Below, piece by piece: positions 11,367-25,590 of a stretch of DNA of 64,000 nt; the first letter of the stretch is position 1, and each line of letters opens with the position of its first letter. Source of the stretch: Tetrahymena elliotti 4EA (Eukaryota > Ciliophora > Oligohymenophorea > Hymenostomatida > Tetrahymenidae); NCBI GenBank assembly GCA_000231825.2, contig JH720303.1:582574-646573 (forward strand), given 5' to 3'. Below the pieces are notes generated by a model that did no database searches, was not told the DNA's origin, and saw only the letters and a program-made list of their open reading frames with translations. Made by a program: the position numbers and the translations under genes.

Positions 11367-13216
11367 TCATTTTTTCTTTTTGATTTTTTTACTTTTTACA
11401 TTTTATTTTGATTTGTTGTTTTATTACTAGTTTTCTTAATTTTTTTGTTAGTCTTAAATGTAGATAAATGAAGAGGTTTATTAATCTGAATTATCTAGTT
11501 AGATTAAGTTGTCATCAGAATCATCTTCATTAAATCCAACTTAATTATTTTTTATTTCTTATTTTCCAGGTTTTTTACCATTGATTGTGTCTTTTTAAAT
11601 TTGTTGAGATTTCTTCTATTCAATATGTTCGCTTTCATCAATATTTTCTATGTCATCACTATATTAAGAGTGAGCAATCTTATTTTATTTCTAATTATAT
11701 ATTTAAGGATAATTTTTGTTTGTTACAATCTAGTTATAACTCTCTGAAGAGATATCCTCTTCTGAATATTTGTTTTAGCTTAATTTGTTATTTTTTTATT
11801 ATGAAGATTTAGGTTTAGTATCTGGAGGAAATTTGTAGTTTTAAGATAAATTATCATTATTTTGGCTTTAAGATTACATCTTTGATTGTGAGTTATACAT
11901 AATCTCAATATCCATTTAAGGATAAGAATCATGATCACTAAAATATTAATCATTATCAGTTTCTCTTACAACACTCTCTTCATCAGATCTAATATGGATT
12001 TGTTATTCAAGTTTACTATTACTTTCTTTTTAACTTTCTTCATCATTATCATTTGACTCAGAAAAAGAATTTTATCCTAGTCTTTATGTTTGTTTTTAAT
12101 TATTTTGTTCAGGCTTTAAGAGGCTATTTATATCTTACAAAGCTTGCTGTTAATCACTTTTAAGTTGCTCAGGATCACCAACTTGAGAATTTTCTTAACT
12201 TCTAAATTAGTGCTTTTTTAATGATTTACTGATTAGATTTGCTTTCTTTTTGGATTGTTATCTTTTCTTTTCAATACTGTCCTAATTCAAACTCTATTAA
12301 AAATAAAACATTTTGAGAAAATAAATTAAAATCAAAGTAAAACTATACTTTTTCATTTCTATAGCTTTTTGAATTATTTATTTTGTCTAAATCATCTTCT
12401 TCATCACCTCCTTTTTAAAAGCTTTAAGTATTATCTAGTAGTACTTCATCAAGCTTTTGTTCTGATTACAAAGATTTATTTCTTCTTGAATCATCCTCAT
12501 TCTAAAGCTAAAGACTAGCTTACTGTTGTAATTCTTCTTCCTCCATTTCACCTAAAAATTAAAATACAAATTTTTTACTTTTTAATTTAAAAAATAGCCA
12601 AAATTCTGAAATTAAAGATAATCCCTACTTAATGTCTACTGATTTTAATAGGCTTTATTATATTCCTAATAATAAGTAGGCACTTCTGGTTATTCAGATT
12701 CTTCTTATACATCTCCTGATTCTTTATCATTTTCTCCTAAAGCTTCAAAGAGCATCTCTGAATTTTTTTAAAGCTTGTAATATGTATCACCAACCTATTC
12801 CTTCTCTTTTAATCTTTTGGCTTTTAATTTCATTGTTTCCTTCTTTTATTCAGCTCTTTCCATATTTCTTTTTTACTCTATTTAAAAAATGACAATTAAC
12901 CCTAAATGGTATGAAGAGTATTAAATGGCGAAATAAACAATATTATAAAACCATTTAAGCTAAAATAGTTTTTTTTATAAATTTACTCCAATTTTGGCAG
13001 AGATCATACATTCCAATAGATTTCAAGATTTATTTATATTCATTTACATCTTTCAAAAATTAATCTAATTCTTCCTATTTAAAATTATTTTAATTAGTAA
13101 GGAGTTATCTAATTGAGTTGCCATTCAGTTAATTGTTTTACTTTCTTAACAGATGTAAATCTCGGCTTTTGTTTCTTTCTTTTAACTTTTTTATCTTGTG
13201 CTTCACTATCACTCAT
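11367..13216 (-). CDS. Charged coiled protein, 513 aa, function unknown
   Basis: Five exons on the minus strand: 13142-13216, 12987-13074, 12629-12877, 12349-12551 and 11367-12293. Introns are 67, 109, 77 and 55 nt. All phases agree and the stop is TGA 11367-11369. The N-terminus is basic (KKVKRKKQKPR). It is followed by a short predicted helix (EELDQFLKDVNEYKQ), a charged coiled stretch (about 55-80), and then a long D/E/S/N/Q/K-rich tail that finishes in KKIKKKK. This composition is typical of nuclear or nucleolar scaffold proteins, but no domain was recognised. It sits head-to-tail between Rpn11 and the Rap1-like gene. Confidence 0.7.
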
Positions 13217-13986
13217 TTAATAAATAAATTGGCTATATTTATATCTTATATTTTAATAAAATTAATCAAATTAGTTTTTAAGAAATTATAAAAGAGGGAA
13301 TATCAAGCAGTATTAATACATTTAGAAAAATATTAAAAAATTTATACTAAAAGATAGTAGAAATCTATTGATCTTATTATTAATGCATAATTCTAAGAGC
13401 TTAAGTAGAAATCACAATCAAGGATAAAAATGAATTTCCTCTCATAAACTTACAAACCTGCATATAATTATAATTCATCCTTATACTTTTTATAAATAGG
13501 GTGATAATAAAAAGGCAAAATTTTTTTAATAGAACCCTAAACCTTTTTAATTTCAAAAATATTTATTTTTTACTTGCACTATCTGAAAGAATAGAAAACT
13601 TAAATAAAGGATTTAAATTATTTTATTATAACTCATACTTAAATTAAATCCTAATTGTAAAATAATATTGATCCTTTATCAAAAATTCAAACTTGAAATT
13701 TATCTTTTTCAAAATCCTCCTTTATTTTACAAATTTATAAAAATAAATAAAAAACATAAAAATGTATTCACTGAAAAGAAATAAAGAGAAATGGGTGACG
13801 GACCTAGAATGTGTAGATTTATTGAATTTAACTTTATATTTATTCAATAAAAAATTAATGAGAGAAGATGAACTAACTAAGGTGATGGTTTACTTTATAC
13901 ATAGAATATAAAAAGATTACAAAAGTAGATTAAATTGATTGCATAATTAAGATTTTCACATCTATCTATATTTATATTTTATTTTA
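13217..13986. other. Intergenic spacer
   Basis: About 770 bp between two minus-strand genes, A/T-rich. It should hold the promoter of the 13216 gene and the 3' end of Rpn11. No specific motif was identified. Confidence 0.5.
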
Positions 13987-15158
13987 TCAAAGAACTCTTG
14001 CAGACATCATATTTCCTAATAATTGAACTACGTTAGAAGCAGAAATATCATCAATATTACTTTCAAGATGCTTTTTTGGATCTATTTTACCTGTGTTTTT
14101 TATTTTTAATTATTTTTCATCTTTGCCATTACACTTAATTTCTTCTTCTATTGCCTTAGTGTATAATTTGGCCAATCCAACCATATCTTTCATTGCCTAG
14201 ACATTTTATTCGCTATGCTTTGTAGAAGATTTTAATTCTAATGAGTTTCTCCATGAAGATTTGTATAAATCTGAGAGCATTTAATTTTCTAATTCGTTTG
14301 TACGGAATGCAATATTTATAGAATAATATTGAATACCAACTCCTCTAAGTTGAGCTTCCAAGTTAGGTTTATTTAAATGTCCTTCAACACCAGTTGTTTG
14401 TCTAGGTTCTTAACCACTCATAACAACTGTAGGGTTAATTAATCTGAAAGCATCAATAACTACTCTACCTCTAACACTCTAAATAGGATCAATAACCAAA
14501 GCAACAGCTTTAGGATTTAATTGTTCAAAACTAATTTATTATTCAAAGAAAATAAATATTTTTATTGCTTTTATTTATTTCTCTTTGATAGATTTTATTT
14601 TTCAATTTTCATATTTGCAATCTATTCAAATTCTTTTGTTTCATTCATTAAATAATTCTAGCTAAATTTATCCAAAATTATTTTTTTAAAGAAAAATTAC
14701 CTCATTTAAGTTTGTTGATCGACGCTGGATAACCAACAACCAAAACTGGGATGGGAGTGATACCATCCAACAACATTTTCTCTACGTTCAGTTTATTGAA
14801 GCATATCAAGCATTTCCTATTAGAATACAGGATCTACTGATTCAACACTAACACTAGTACCACTTTAAGGCATAGCAAAAACATCAATTACATTTACTGT
14901 ATATTCATCTACTATTTCACCAAGCATTAAACCCATGACTTCCATAGGTACACCTGCTCTTGAATGCTTTTTTTAAGATATTAATTTTTGTTTGAATATT
15001 TGTATTCATTTGATAAAATCTACCTTAAGCATTTTAATAAGTGCTAATGCTGATACATAGATCTTTTCTTATGTATCAGGAAGAGGAGCATTTGGGTCAG
15101 AATTTTGTCCCATAAAATCAAGGCCACCTAAGCCTTAAAAACCTTACATGAAATTCAT
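13987..15158 (-). CDS. RPN11: 26S proteasome regulatory subunit Rpn11 (PSMD14), JAMM deubiquitinase
   Basis: Three exons: 15024-15158, 14701-14966 and 13987-14530. They give 314 aa, the usual family length (about 310). Rpn11 sits in the proteasome lid and cleaves ubiquitin chains from substrates at the mouth of the core particle. The family signature is unmistakable: [20 protein letters not shown], then [12 protein letters not shown] (catalytic Glu), [17 protein letters not shown], and the zinc-binding JAMM motif [14 protein letters not shown] near residue 110-125, with both His and the Asp present. Many homologues have Gly where this one has the first Ser after HSHP. The second intron (170 nt) splits the codon just before [16 protein letters not shown]. 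The Gln in AMPQSG is written TAA, direct proof of the ciliate code. Confidence 0.97.
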
Positions 15159-16800
15159 TTTTAATTCCTAATTATTGCAGTTGATATTAATTAATTTATT
15201 TTAATCGCTAAAACGTTCTATTTAATTTTTAGATACACTTTAGTTTATTAGACCTTTTAATCTTTATTTAAATTTCATAAAGTTAGTATATTTCTTTTCA
15301 TAAGATATAATACGAAGCTAAAGAAACCAAAGCGCAGAGAGGTTGATATTCACCTTCTTTCTGATCTTATCATACAAAAATAAATGGGAACTAACATATT
15401 TTTTTTAAATAAAATCCTCAAACCTGATATAAAGTATTAACTCAACTCTTAAAACTTAAACCAATTTAGATAGATTTACTTTTTTTAATATTTCAAAATA
15501 ACTGATACAATTTTTAAAATGTTTTTTAATTTTATTAATTTTTTATTTCTTTTCAATAAACTAATAAATTTTTGTTTTATTTAAATTTTGACAATTACTT
15601 TTTAACTACAAAATAATGAAAAGTTTTTTAATACATAAACTAGAGTTAAAAAATGATAATTTGTTAATCACTTTATCATAAATTAAAGAATAAAGTATTA
15701 ATATAAATATCATTTCAGTATTTTTACACTTATAATCAAAAAAATTATTTTAAATAATTGTTATCATAAATAATTTTTTATGAATTTATTGATAAAATAT
15801 ATATGTGATTAAGTGTGATAAAAACTAAAAATGAAAAATTTTTTATTTTATTAGCTTTTATTAGTAAATTTTAAAGGTTAATGCAAATAAAAATAATCCA
15901 AAATCTTTCAATCACATAAATTTTAATTTTTTTAATTTTATTCAAGATTATTATTTATTTTAAAAAGGTTTACTGTCAAGTTTTGATTTTAATTTTTAAG
16001 TAAATTTTGTATATGGTCGTCTCATACCTTTTAGAGTAAAGTAAAAAATACTTTTGAAAAAAAAGGATTTTAGGAAAATTTGAGTTAAATCACATAATTG
16101 TTTAGTAATTAAAATCATTTTATAATATTTTAGTTATGGTTTTTTTCTAACATTAATCAAGAAATTAATTTATTTTTAAAAAAGTATGCTATTATTAAAA
16201 CTAGAGCTCAATGTATTTATATTTTATTTATTTATTTTATTATATGCATGCAATATAATTTGTACAATATATATAATATCAAGCTTTTTTTAATGAATTA
16301 TCTTTCACTTCTAGATAATTTATCATTTTTTTGTTAAAAATTGTTTACTTCCACAATGTTTTATTTATTTTTTATTACTTCAAAAAAAACCAATATAAGT
16401 CTATTAATAATCTACTTATATTTTAATGTTCAGATTTTATTTAGGCTTTATTACAATGAATAATTTTTGATTACACCAAGTTTTAATTGATGTCTTCTCT
16501 GATTATAAAAAACTTTGTCTAAATTAAATTTAGAAGATAGTAATAGATAATAGCAATTTTAATTTTTTTTATTTTTAAAAGCATTTTAGATAAAATATTT
16601 AAATTTCTCTCATTATGAAAACAATAAATTAATTATTTCAATTAATTTATCTACTATCTTTGGATTTAAAATTTATTTTTTTTATAATTTGAATAAATAA
16701 AATTCAAAACAAAAAAATATTTGCCAATTAGGATTGTTTTTGAAAAAAAGAAAGTAGAATTTAAGTTTAAATAAATTGAAATATATTAGAAAATAAAGAT
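15159..16800. other. Long A/T-rich non-coding stretch
   Basis: Start of the gene desert. It is typical spacer composition (long A and T runs) with no frame, RNA gene or clear repeat. It should contain the Rpn11 promoter near 15160-15400. Confidence 0.5.
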
Positions 16801-18940
16801 AAAATAGATATAAACTAAAATCAAAATAGAAGTAATGAAGATTAGATTGACTGAATTTAATTTAAATTAGGGATGATATAATTAATACTAAATGCAAAAA
16901 TTTATATAGTACATTGTTTAAATTACTGATAAAACTAATAAAAAATGTTATTTAATTAAAAATAATTAATAAATGTAAATAATTTTGTTAGAGGTGAGGC
17001 TGATAATTATTATAAATAAAAATTATTATTATATGACCTCTTAACTATTATAAGTTATGTAATTTTTAGATTTAAATATGATAATTGTGGTTATTTAATG
17101 TATGAGCTAGTAGTGAGAGAAGAAAAATGTTTAAATAGGAAATGTATAGTAAAATAAACATTGAAAAATCATAACTATTATTATAATAATATAGATTTTT
17201 AATTAGCTTTGCCAACTAGGTCTTTTTTTGCAGCAATTTTTGAGGTATAGCTCTTTCTCTCACAATAAACTCCTTTATTTCTGAAAAAATTGAATAGCCA
17301 AATCTCATTTATTGTATAGCTTAGATTATTATTAAAGGTATTTTTTGCTTATTGACTGAAGAGATTGGATATTAAAAAGAAAAGTAGGTAGAGTAATAAT
17401 TTAGTGGTTGTGTTGTTTTTAATATTATTATTTTTACTATATGGTAATTTAGAGTACTTGTGACAACATTGTTATTAATATTATTGTTGTATTATTAGTT
17501 TATTGAATAAATAAAAATGGGCTAGATAGATTGAGGTTTGTTTTAATTGAATAATAGAAATTTTTTTTTTGGTAGAGAGGTTTTGTGAGAAATTTGGTTA
17601 GCTTTATGATACATTAAGTAGTTGATGGATTTATTGGTAGCTAGGTAGGTACATATATAGATAAGTAGTGAAGTATTATGAGTAAAAGAAGAGTGAAATA
17701 TCTCCTAGTATAATCAAAGCTAGAAAGAAGTGAGTTATTTCTTGTATCTGGTGTAGTCTTCTTCTGAAATGAATAATTAAAAATTGAGGAGATCTAGCAA
17801 GTTCTATTCCATCAAATATAATTCTTTCTCGCTAACACCTCCAATCCATGAAAAGAGCTTAATTACTTAGCAGTAGCTTTGAATGTCTTAGTGCATTTTA
17901 GAAGCAATCATCAATGAAGTCAAAATTAATCTATTTATTTAATATCGAAGAAAATTAAAATTTTCGGTTAAACTGTTTTGGATTTTAAATTTTATTTGGC
18001 TTTTATTTGTGAGTAAATTCAAAATTATGGCTAGAAAAATTAAAGATCAGGAAATGAAATTATCTATGTCAGACATGTATTAGCTATAAGCAGCGCTTTT
18101 TCTTGTTGCTAAATAGATGCCGCTTATTTATTTTATGCCAGTGGGTAATTTAAGCCATATGATATTGTGGCTTTCAATTAACATTATAAGTACGTAAAAG
18201 CTTAAACTTTAAAGCTTTAGAATGATGAATGATAATTATGATTAATAACATGGTGGGGGACCAATCAAATTATTATCTAATTAAAATTTTCTTTTTCTTC
18301 TTATTTGCATAAAATTACTCTATGCAATTTATTTAAAAGAGTAAAAGAAATCTTTATTTTTATTTATTTGTAGCTAATGAGATCATCTAAAATTTTTAAT
18401 TTCCTTTTTTATTTGTAGTACTCAAAGTAGGGTGGGCATGTTAGCTTGACTTAAAAGATTAAATGAATATTTATGTAAATCGTTTATTAATTAATTCTTG
18501 ATAAATTTGAATCAGAATTTCAAAAATAATATTGAAAAAAGTAGAATGATTCAAGATGAGTAATAGGAAATTAGAAGATTTAAAATAAGAGCTGAATTTT
18601 AATATGTCTATTGCGAAAATTTTTAATTTGCTGCAGAATTAATATGTATATGTATGTATGATATGCTATGAGTAATACCAGTATAACTTTTGATCAAATA
18701 TTTAAAATTTATTACGATTGATGAGTATTTCATTCTAGTTTTGAAGATTATGTCTAGCTTATTTAAGTTAGGGTGGGGATACATACATACGTTCAGACAA
18801 AATTTGTTTATAAAAAAAAAATTGTTTGTCCGCCTCTGATATTATTTTTTTTTCTTTTTTTTCTTTATTGAATTACTTTTGCAAATTTAAAAAGAAAGAG
18901 GTAGAAGAAACATAAATATTATTTCAACGTCTTTACTAAA

Positions 18941-19320
18941 ATGCGTAAAATTTATATGACATTTTATGTTGGAGGCAAAGGGAGTTTAAGTAACGAGAGC
19001 AAAAGCGTGATTAAAAGCCATAGAAAAAAGTGATAAAAATCTCGCAAAAGTAGAAACTAATTAATTACCTGTGACAATTATATTAGTTAATGGTAAAATT
19101 AGGCTGGCAAGAAGTCAATCTATCAATGTAGAAGAGACTGATAATGCAAATATCGATTTCAAGTCTAGCTTCTGTCATAATTTTGTATATGTAGTCTCTT
19201 AGAGAAATTTAAGGAATGCAATTATTGTTAAAGCAGCCGATTTTGAAGCTTCTACCTCTGGTTTTATCCAATATTTGCTAGACTTTAATGATTTCTTACA
19301 AAATATGAGAGACTTTTGAA
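18941..19320 (+). pseudogene. Broken reading frame, possible element ORF
   Basis: After ATG 18968 (MLEAKGVQVTRAKA) an in-frame TGA at 19010 breaks the frame. It then continues through AIEKSDKNLAKVE and LPVTIILVNGKIRL to a TGA near 19317, roughly 100 codons. Codon use and residue pattern look like real protein-coding sequence, unlike the surrounding DNA. No family was recognised. It is most likely the remnant of a mobile-element gene. Confidence 0.35.
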
Positions 19321-22300
19321 GTCCAATCATCGATTTATTGGCGTTCTTCAACCGAATATTGCAATTCTTGATCAGCCTAATTTGGATAATATAGGATTAG
19401 TTCAAGAAACGGAATTTTTAATACGTAAAACTTGCATTTTATTCAGTTAAATGAATAATTAAAAATGAAAATTAGTGTTATAATTTTACACTTTTGATTG
19501 AAATTAAAAGTTTGTTTATTAAAAACTAAAAACAATCTAAATCTAATGTACAAATTAAAGGGTCTATTCAAATTATCAATAGATATTATTAAGAAATTCT
19601 TACATCAGCTTATTCTTGTTCAGTAGCAGGTGATGAAAAAGAACATTAAGTGCTCATGCTAATGCTAGATAATTCATCATAAGCATGAGGAGCAGATTCT
19701 TCACATTATAATACAATAATATGGGTCATGATAGCTTCAATTTGCAATACAAATTTATATGTTCGTTTCAAGTTCCTTAAGAAAAAAAGCAGAGAGTTAA
19801 TAAATAATTATGACTAATCAGATTATTTATTAGTAATAATTGAAGGAATCAATTATTCGAAAGAAACAATTTAGTGTATAAAGTAGTTAGATAGTTAGTT
19901 AGTTATTAAGTACTTTTGATTATTTGATTATTCTTTTCCCAAAAGATTTTTTTCGAAAAAAATTTGTTTATCTTAATTCACACTCAATCTTTTTATAGCA
20001 CTGAATTTCGCCCCTTATTAAATTATAAATTAACTCTTCTCAACCAATCTATCCCATTTTAATCAAATTTATATTCATTTTTACATCAAACAAAACAAAC
20101 ATTTCGTAAGATTAATATATCAAAATAAATTCATCAATCATAAATTAAAAAAACCATGTCTGTCAAATTTAATTTGTGCATGCTTACTTTTACTAACAGC
20201 TATCTTTTTTCGTCTCTTTAATTTATTAATCAAGATCCCACTTCCTATTTCTTGTGTTTATTTTTTCATACTTTTTTTTCTACTCCTTATATTCTACTTA
20301 CCTTTGCCTCTTAATTTGATATTTGTTTTCAATTAAATGAATATTTGTTGATAAAATTAATTTTCTAGTCTATTTAAATCTTAAATACTTCAAAGCAAAA
20401 AATATTGTTCCTTTCTATATTTTCAAGTCTCTTAATTTTTCTGATAGTATCTTCAATAAAAAATTTACTATTCAAATAGAAATTCCTTCTAAGCAAATTT
20501 ATTGATGCTGATTTCAATCTATGGGGTAAGAAAAATATATAATTTAAAAATCATTATAATTTTTATAATCAACTCTTTTCATAAATCAGGCGCCAATTAA
20601 TATATCTTTAAAAAATCTATTATTTTTTTAGAGCGATTATTTTCTAAGCAAAGAAAGTTGCTTGCTTACCTTGATTTAAAGTTGTTTTGTTTATTTGAAT
20701 CTACCTCTTTTGAGATAGACTAGTGTCTAATGATACCAAAAATATATCTCATTTAAAATTGTAAAAGTTAAGTATTCGGGTTTAAATCAATATACGTAAA
20801 TATTTTCAGTAATTCCTCAAAAACACGATTAAAAATTCTTTTTTTATTATTCGAGGATTAATCTTTAATGTGACTTAAAAGCGCTTTAATATGTTATGTT
20901 ATACATATTTAATTCTTAAAGAAGTAAACTCGTTTAGAAATTTTTTAAAATTCATGTTAATTAAGTTATCATGGCTTCTATTGTAAAATAGATAATAGAC
21001 TCTTTTTATGTTCTCTAAACTTAATAAGAAACTAGATCAAACATATATTGCCTCTACAACGCAAGCAAGTAAAACTAATTGATTTTCTTATAATCATTAA
21101 AAACCCCTATTCGCTTTTGTGATTTTTTAGCAAAGGAATTTTATTAATTGACATAAAACCTATTAATTTTTTTCCACACAAACCTATTTTAAGCTAGGTA
21201 TATAGATTTATTTCAAAGTAATTTACCTTTAATTACTTACTTGAAGTAATATAAATTACAATAAAAGTATTGTTGCATTTATAAATATTTTTTTTAAAAA
21301 CTAGAATTTATTTAAGCAAATCTTGTAAAAACTGCAAAGATTACAATTATTTATTCCTTCTCTTTCATGTAAACATACAAAACTTGTCATTCAAAATAAC
21401 TAACTTTTGATTTAAATTTAATTCAAACACAACTTTTATTATGTTCAGTTAAGTTACCATAAATGAATTATCTCAGATTTATCCTAACATTTTTCTAAGA
21501 CAGACATCAGATTTTATCACAACAAATGCTAAATCTATTAGATTCCATATTAGATATAAAATATTAGCTTTTATCTATTGCTTCAGCTTAACTTTTTTAT
21601 AATTAATTTAATTTAAATGAATGAATAAATATGAATGCAATTTTGTATAATTACTATATATAAATATTAAGAGAGATTATGGGGGTATAGGCTTAAAGCC
21701 ACTATATTGCTTAATAATAAAAACACTCTTGGTCACACAATCAATATATATAAGTTAAAAATTAGAATTAATTTTAGTCAGATATATTTATATCTATTTT
21801 ATGAAGAGATAAAATAAAAATTAACTCTTCTAATTATTTCAATTTAAACAAGAAATCTATCAAAAATTTGTTTTCTTTGAAATAGAATTTAAACAATAAA
21901 AATCTTTGATAAAAAAAAATTTAAGATCATTTTCTCATTCAATTTGTAGAATACTTTCCTAATTAATTCTTACTTTCACAAAACTTCAAAACTAAACATT
22001 TTTTGAGAACAAATACATATTACTTTACTTATTTCTGAAAAATATTGATTCAAAATTTATTCAAGTTTTATATTTATTTTTTATGGTTTTTTTAGGATTG
22101 GTCACTCAAATTAATGACGACACAATATTTATCATTATAATTTTATATTACTAATTTATTTATTCATTATTATTGCTGTATTTATTATTTAAAACCTAAA
22201 AAAGCAATATGTCAAAAATACAAATAAAATTCAAAAAGTAAAATTATTATGGATGCAATCTTTCTATCCACTTTAAATATTTTAGGGTATTAATTTTTTT

Positions 22301-24622
22301 CAATCAGAATTTATCTAAAAGAATTAATTTAATAGAGTTCTAATCAAATCTATCTTAGTGTATTTTCCCATATTTTATTTTAAGTAAAAAAGTGTAAGTG
22401 ATAAAAATAGAACATTTCGTTTCTCTTTCCTTTTCCTCTATCAATTAATCAATAAAAGTTAATGATTAAAAAAGTTTTGTATTATTTATTTGCTTCAGAT
22501 ATTTAATTGTATTTTTATTTTCTTAAAATTTATTTTATAAACCTACCTTAAAATTTAAAAAATTTTATTTTTTATTCTTCTTTTCATTTTTTATATTTTT
22601 CAAACTTTTTTAAATTTAAATAAAAAACTATTAAATATAAAGAGTATGTTTTAAAAAATACAGTAAATACCAGATATTTTTATATTTTCAATTATCTATT
22701 GATTTTCTAAAAAAATAATAAATAATTATTTTGAAATATTTATTTCTTTATTTACGATGTTTTCATCTGATATAAAATATTTTAATAATATTTTGAAATT
22801 ATATTTATATTTTCTTAACAATTTGTCTTATTCAATAAAAAAATTATTTTAATAATAATTTTGAAAATATTTTAATTTGTTTTTGTTTAATTTAAATTTA
22901 TTTAAACATTCAGAATATGAAATAATTTAATTATTAAATATTTTTTATTCCAACTTAAAAATTAAAATTAGAAAATATTTTATTTACTTAGATTTTTTTT
23001 AAAAATGAATTAATAATATTTTGATTTTCGTTTATTTTAAAAAATAATAGATTTATTCATTAAACCATAATAAAAAATATCAATAATTCTTTTTTCATTT
23101 CAAACATTTTCAATTAAAAATTTGAATTTGTATTTTAGAGTAAAAAAATCAAAGATAATAATTATTATTAATCAATAGATCTTCTTTCAAATGGAGTTGT
23201 TATTTATTTATTTGTTTATTAATTGTTTGTATTTAATTTTACAAAGATTTTTTATTTTTTTAACAAATACTTTGCTTTATCTTTTTTATTATTCACAAAT
23301 TCAATTTTTGATTTTTGTAAAATATTCAATTTTGATTTCTAACTGAATTTAATTTCATAATTTTTCTTTCTAAAAAGATATTTTCTAAGTGTTTTACAAA
23401 TTAAAAACAAGAAAGGGCAAAACTCATTTCTTATGGCCAAAGGCAACTTAGTAAGCTACTTTGAAAGTGTAAAGTAGCATGAAAAGTAATGCCTAAGGTT
23501 TTTAAAAATGAAGTTTTCATCTTGTAAATTACTTCAGATAATTAAATGTGAGGTATCTGACCTGCACCCACCATCAAGTACATCAGCAATCATTTCAATA
23601 TTTTTAATACTAATCTTCATGATTCGATTCATGAAAATTTAAGTTGAAAACTTAGTATTAAAAGCTATTATAATTGAATCATGAAAGTGTAGTGATAAAA
23701 GTATATCAACTATAATCTTTATGAATGTTGCTGAAGTAAGATGGATTGGGAAGGGAAAAGTAAAATAGTTTTTAATTATTTTTAATTGTTTTGTGTTGAT
23801 GGTAATTTGAAGGAACAAAAATGGTAGAAAATCTACATTTTGCTATCTTATTGAGCCTACAAAAGACTGGTGTCGAACAGGTAAAAGACTAAAAGGCTGA
23901 GCTATGAATCTAAGAGTCCTAATATTGAAATTTAGATTTTGGTCTTTTGCTTTTGAGATAGATAGAATCTATGGCTGAGTAGAGTTATAGATTAAGCAAT
24001 CGATGATAATGCTATTGCTAGTGCTGAAAATATGGACTTTTCTAATTGAATAAAGTAATAATCAGGTGAACGAGTAGCTTTAAGAATCTTATCCAGAGTT
24101 GATTAGAGAGAGAGAAATAACGCTAGCTGATGAATGGAAAGATTGATAAGAATTCTCTATTATAAGTAAGCATTGAATCTGAAGCTCTTCTTTGTGGCCC
24201 AGAGAAACCATAGCACAAAAGAAAACTACTATCTTAAATTCAATTAATTTTACATACCCTTCAAATAATTCAAATCACCAGATGAGCTAGGGAGAGGAGT
24301 GTCCGGAACAACACTTACTTTCTTCAATGAAAAAGGAAAAAGATCTGGACAATCTTGAGTACTTTATCATGAAGCTCCAATTAAGGCCATCTGCGTTTTC
24401 AGGTAAGATTTTTTGGTAGACTTATTTGCGGTGCCAGCTTTTAAAAAGATAAAGTGATGCAATTAACTAAGAAAGGCCTGGACAACCAAGTATTAGTCAT
24501 ATTCAGCTATTATCTGCATGCATTAAGCAATAAGTTAACCTATTTTTAAATAAATAATCATTTAGACTTTAACTTGAATGTAAAAATTCAAGGTTTTTTC
24601 AAATTTTATTGGGGAAAATCAG

Positions 24623-24817
24623 CATTCGAACGATAAATATTACCATTGTAATTGGGATAAGCCTGGACACTTGATCACCGATTCAATGAGAGCTGCCCCA
24701 AGTTTCACAAATTATTGGAAGGTTTTGTTTACAAAATGCAACATTCGAACGATTAAAAAACACCTTTGTAATTGGGGTAAGCTTGGACAACTTGACTACC
24801 GATTCAAAGAGAGTTGC
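24623..24817 (+). repeat. Two tandem zinc-knuckle-like units
   Basis: 24623-24696 and 24742-24817 are imperfect direct copies, offset by 119 bp. Both start cattcgaacga and contain ttgtaattggg(g/a)taagc and ccgattcaa(t/a)gagag(c/t)tgc. In suitable frames the units read HCNWDKPGHLI and LCNWGKLGQLDYRFKESC. These resemble the CCHC zinc knuckle of retroelement Gag proteins (C-x2-C-x3-GH-x4-C), with several ligands already lost. The copies differ by indels, so they no longer share a frame. Confidence 0.45.
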
Positions 24818-25379
24818 AGTGTGTAGGTTAATTTGAGTGAGAGAAGTGGAATATTTTGCGTTAGGGGATGGTTTTGTACAGAGATAAGCTAAAGAGAGTG
24901 GTACATGCTTATTAATAATACTTTACCTTATGATATAGCTTTTTCATTCATTTTTTAGACTGAATCTAAAAAATCTGGTTAAGAAAGTATTTAAGTTAAA
25001 AATTAATCTGGTGAATCTTTATGATAGAAGAAAAATCTCTTATTGAAAGCATCGAGTTTTAGCTAAGGCTTCGATCCTGCCTAAATATAACTATATTCTA
25101 AAGTAGATGAGAGCTCTTGGCAAAGGCTGTTTCTGATTTGAGGGAAAGAGGACTTGATTTAATTACCTGTCTTGATTTAGAGAAAAGAGGAGGAGGAAGC
25201 TTAAATTTTTATCAGTCTTAAATGTTAACCTCTTTTGTCTAGGCTTGATTTGGTAGATGTAAAGTTGTGAAACCACTGTTTGATAGCTAGAAAATTACTA
25301 AGACACAACACTAGAAAATTTGAATTCTATTTGCTTAAATTCTCTTAACAATGATGCTAATAGGATAACCTCATAATAT

Positions 25380-25590
25380 CTGAATTTTACTAGGCCTGAA
25401 GTGAAAAGCTTTCTAAGTAACATGATTCACCTAGGATTGAAAAGAGAGAGAACAAAGTGAAATCTTTCTTAATATTCTATGATGAAAACAGTTTATTTAC
25501 TAAGTTTTTTCATGGATGACGCTTTCTTGGTTAGTGGAAATGCAAACGAAATGCACTTCAGATTTATTTGAAGATGGTTTTGGGGGAGAA
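25380..25590 (+). mobile_element. Reverse-transcriptase-like remnant (FMDD box)
   Basis: The frame ending at TGA about 25572 contains SFFMDDAFLVSGNANEMH, with FMDD at 25509-25520. A hydrophobic beta-hairpin around (Y/F)xDD, followed by a Glu a few residues later, is the layout of the reverse-transcriptase active site (motif C). The frame is short and its upstream part is broken. Together with the zinc-knuckle-like units 0.7 kb upstream, it suggests a decayed retroelement. A chance FxDD cannot be excluded. Confidence 0.35.

Noticed and set aside
20160..20400. Basic ~80-codon minus-strand frame (MKKQTQEIGSGILINKLKRR)
   Set aside because: Short, in A/T spacer, no family resemblance. With TGA as the only stop, such frames are expected by chance.
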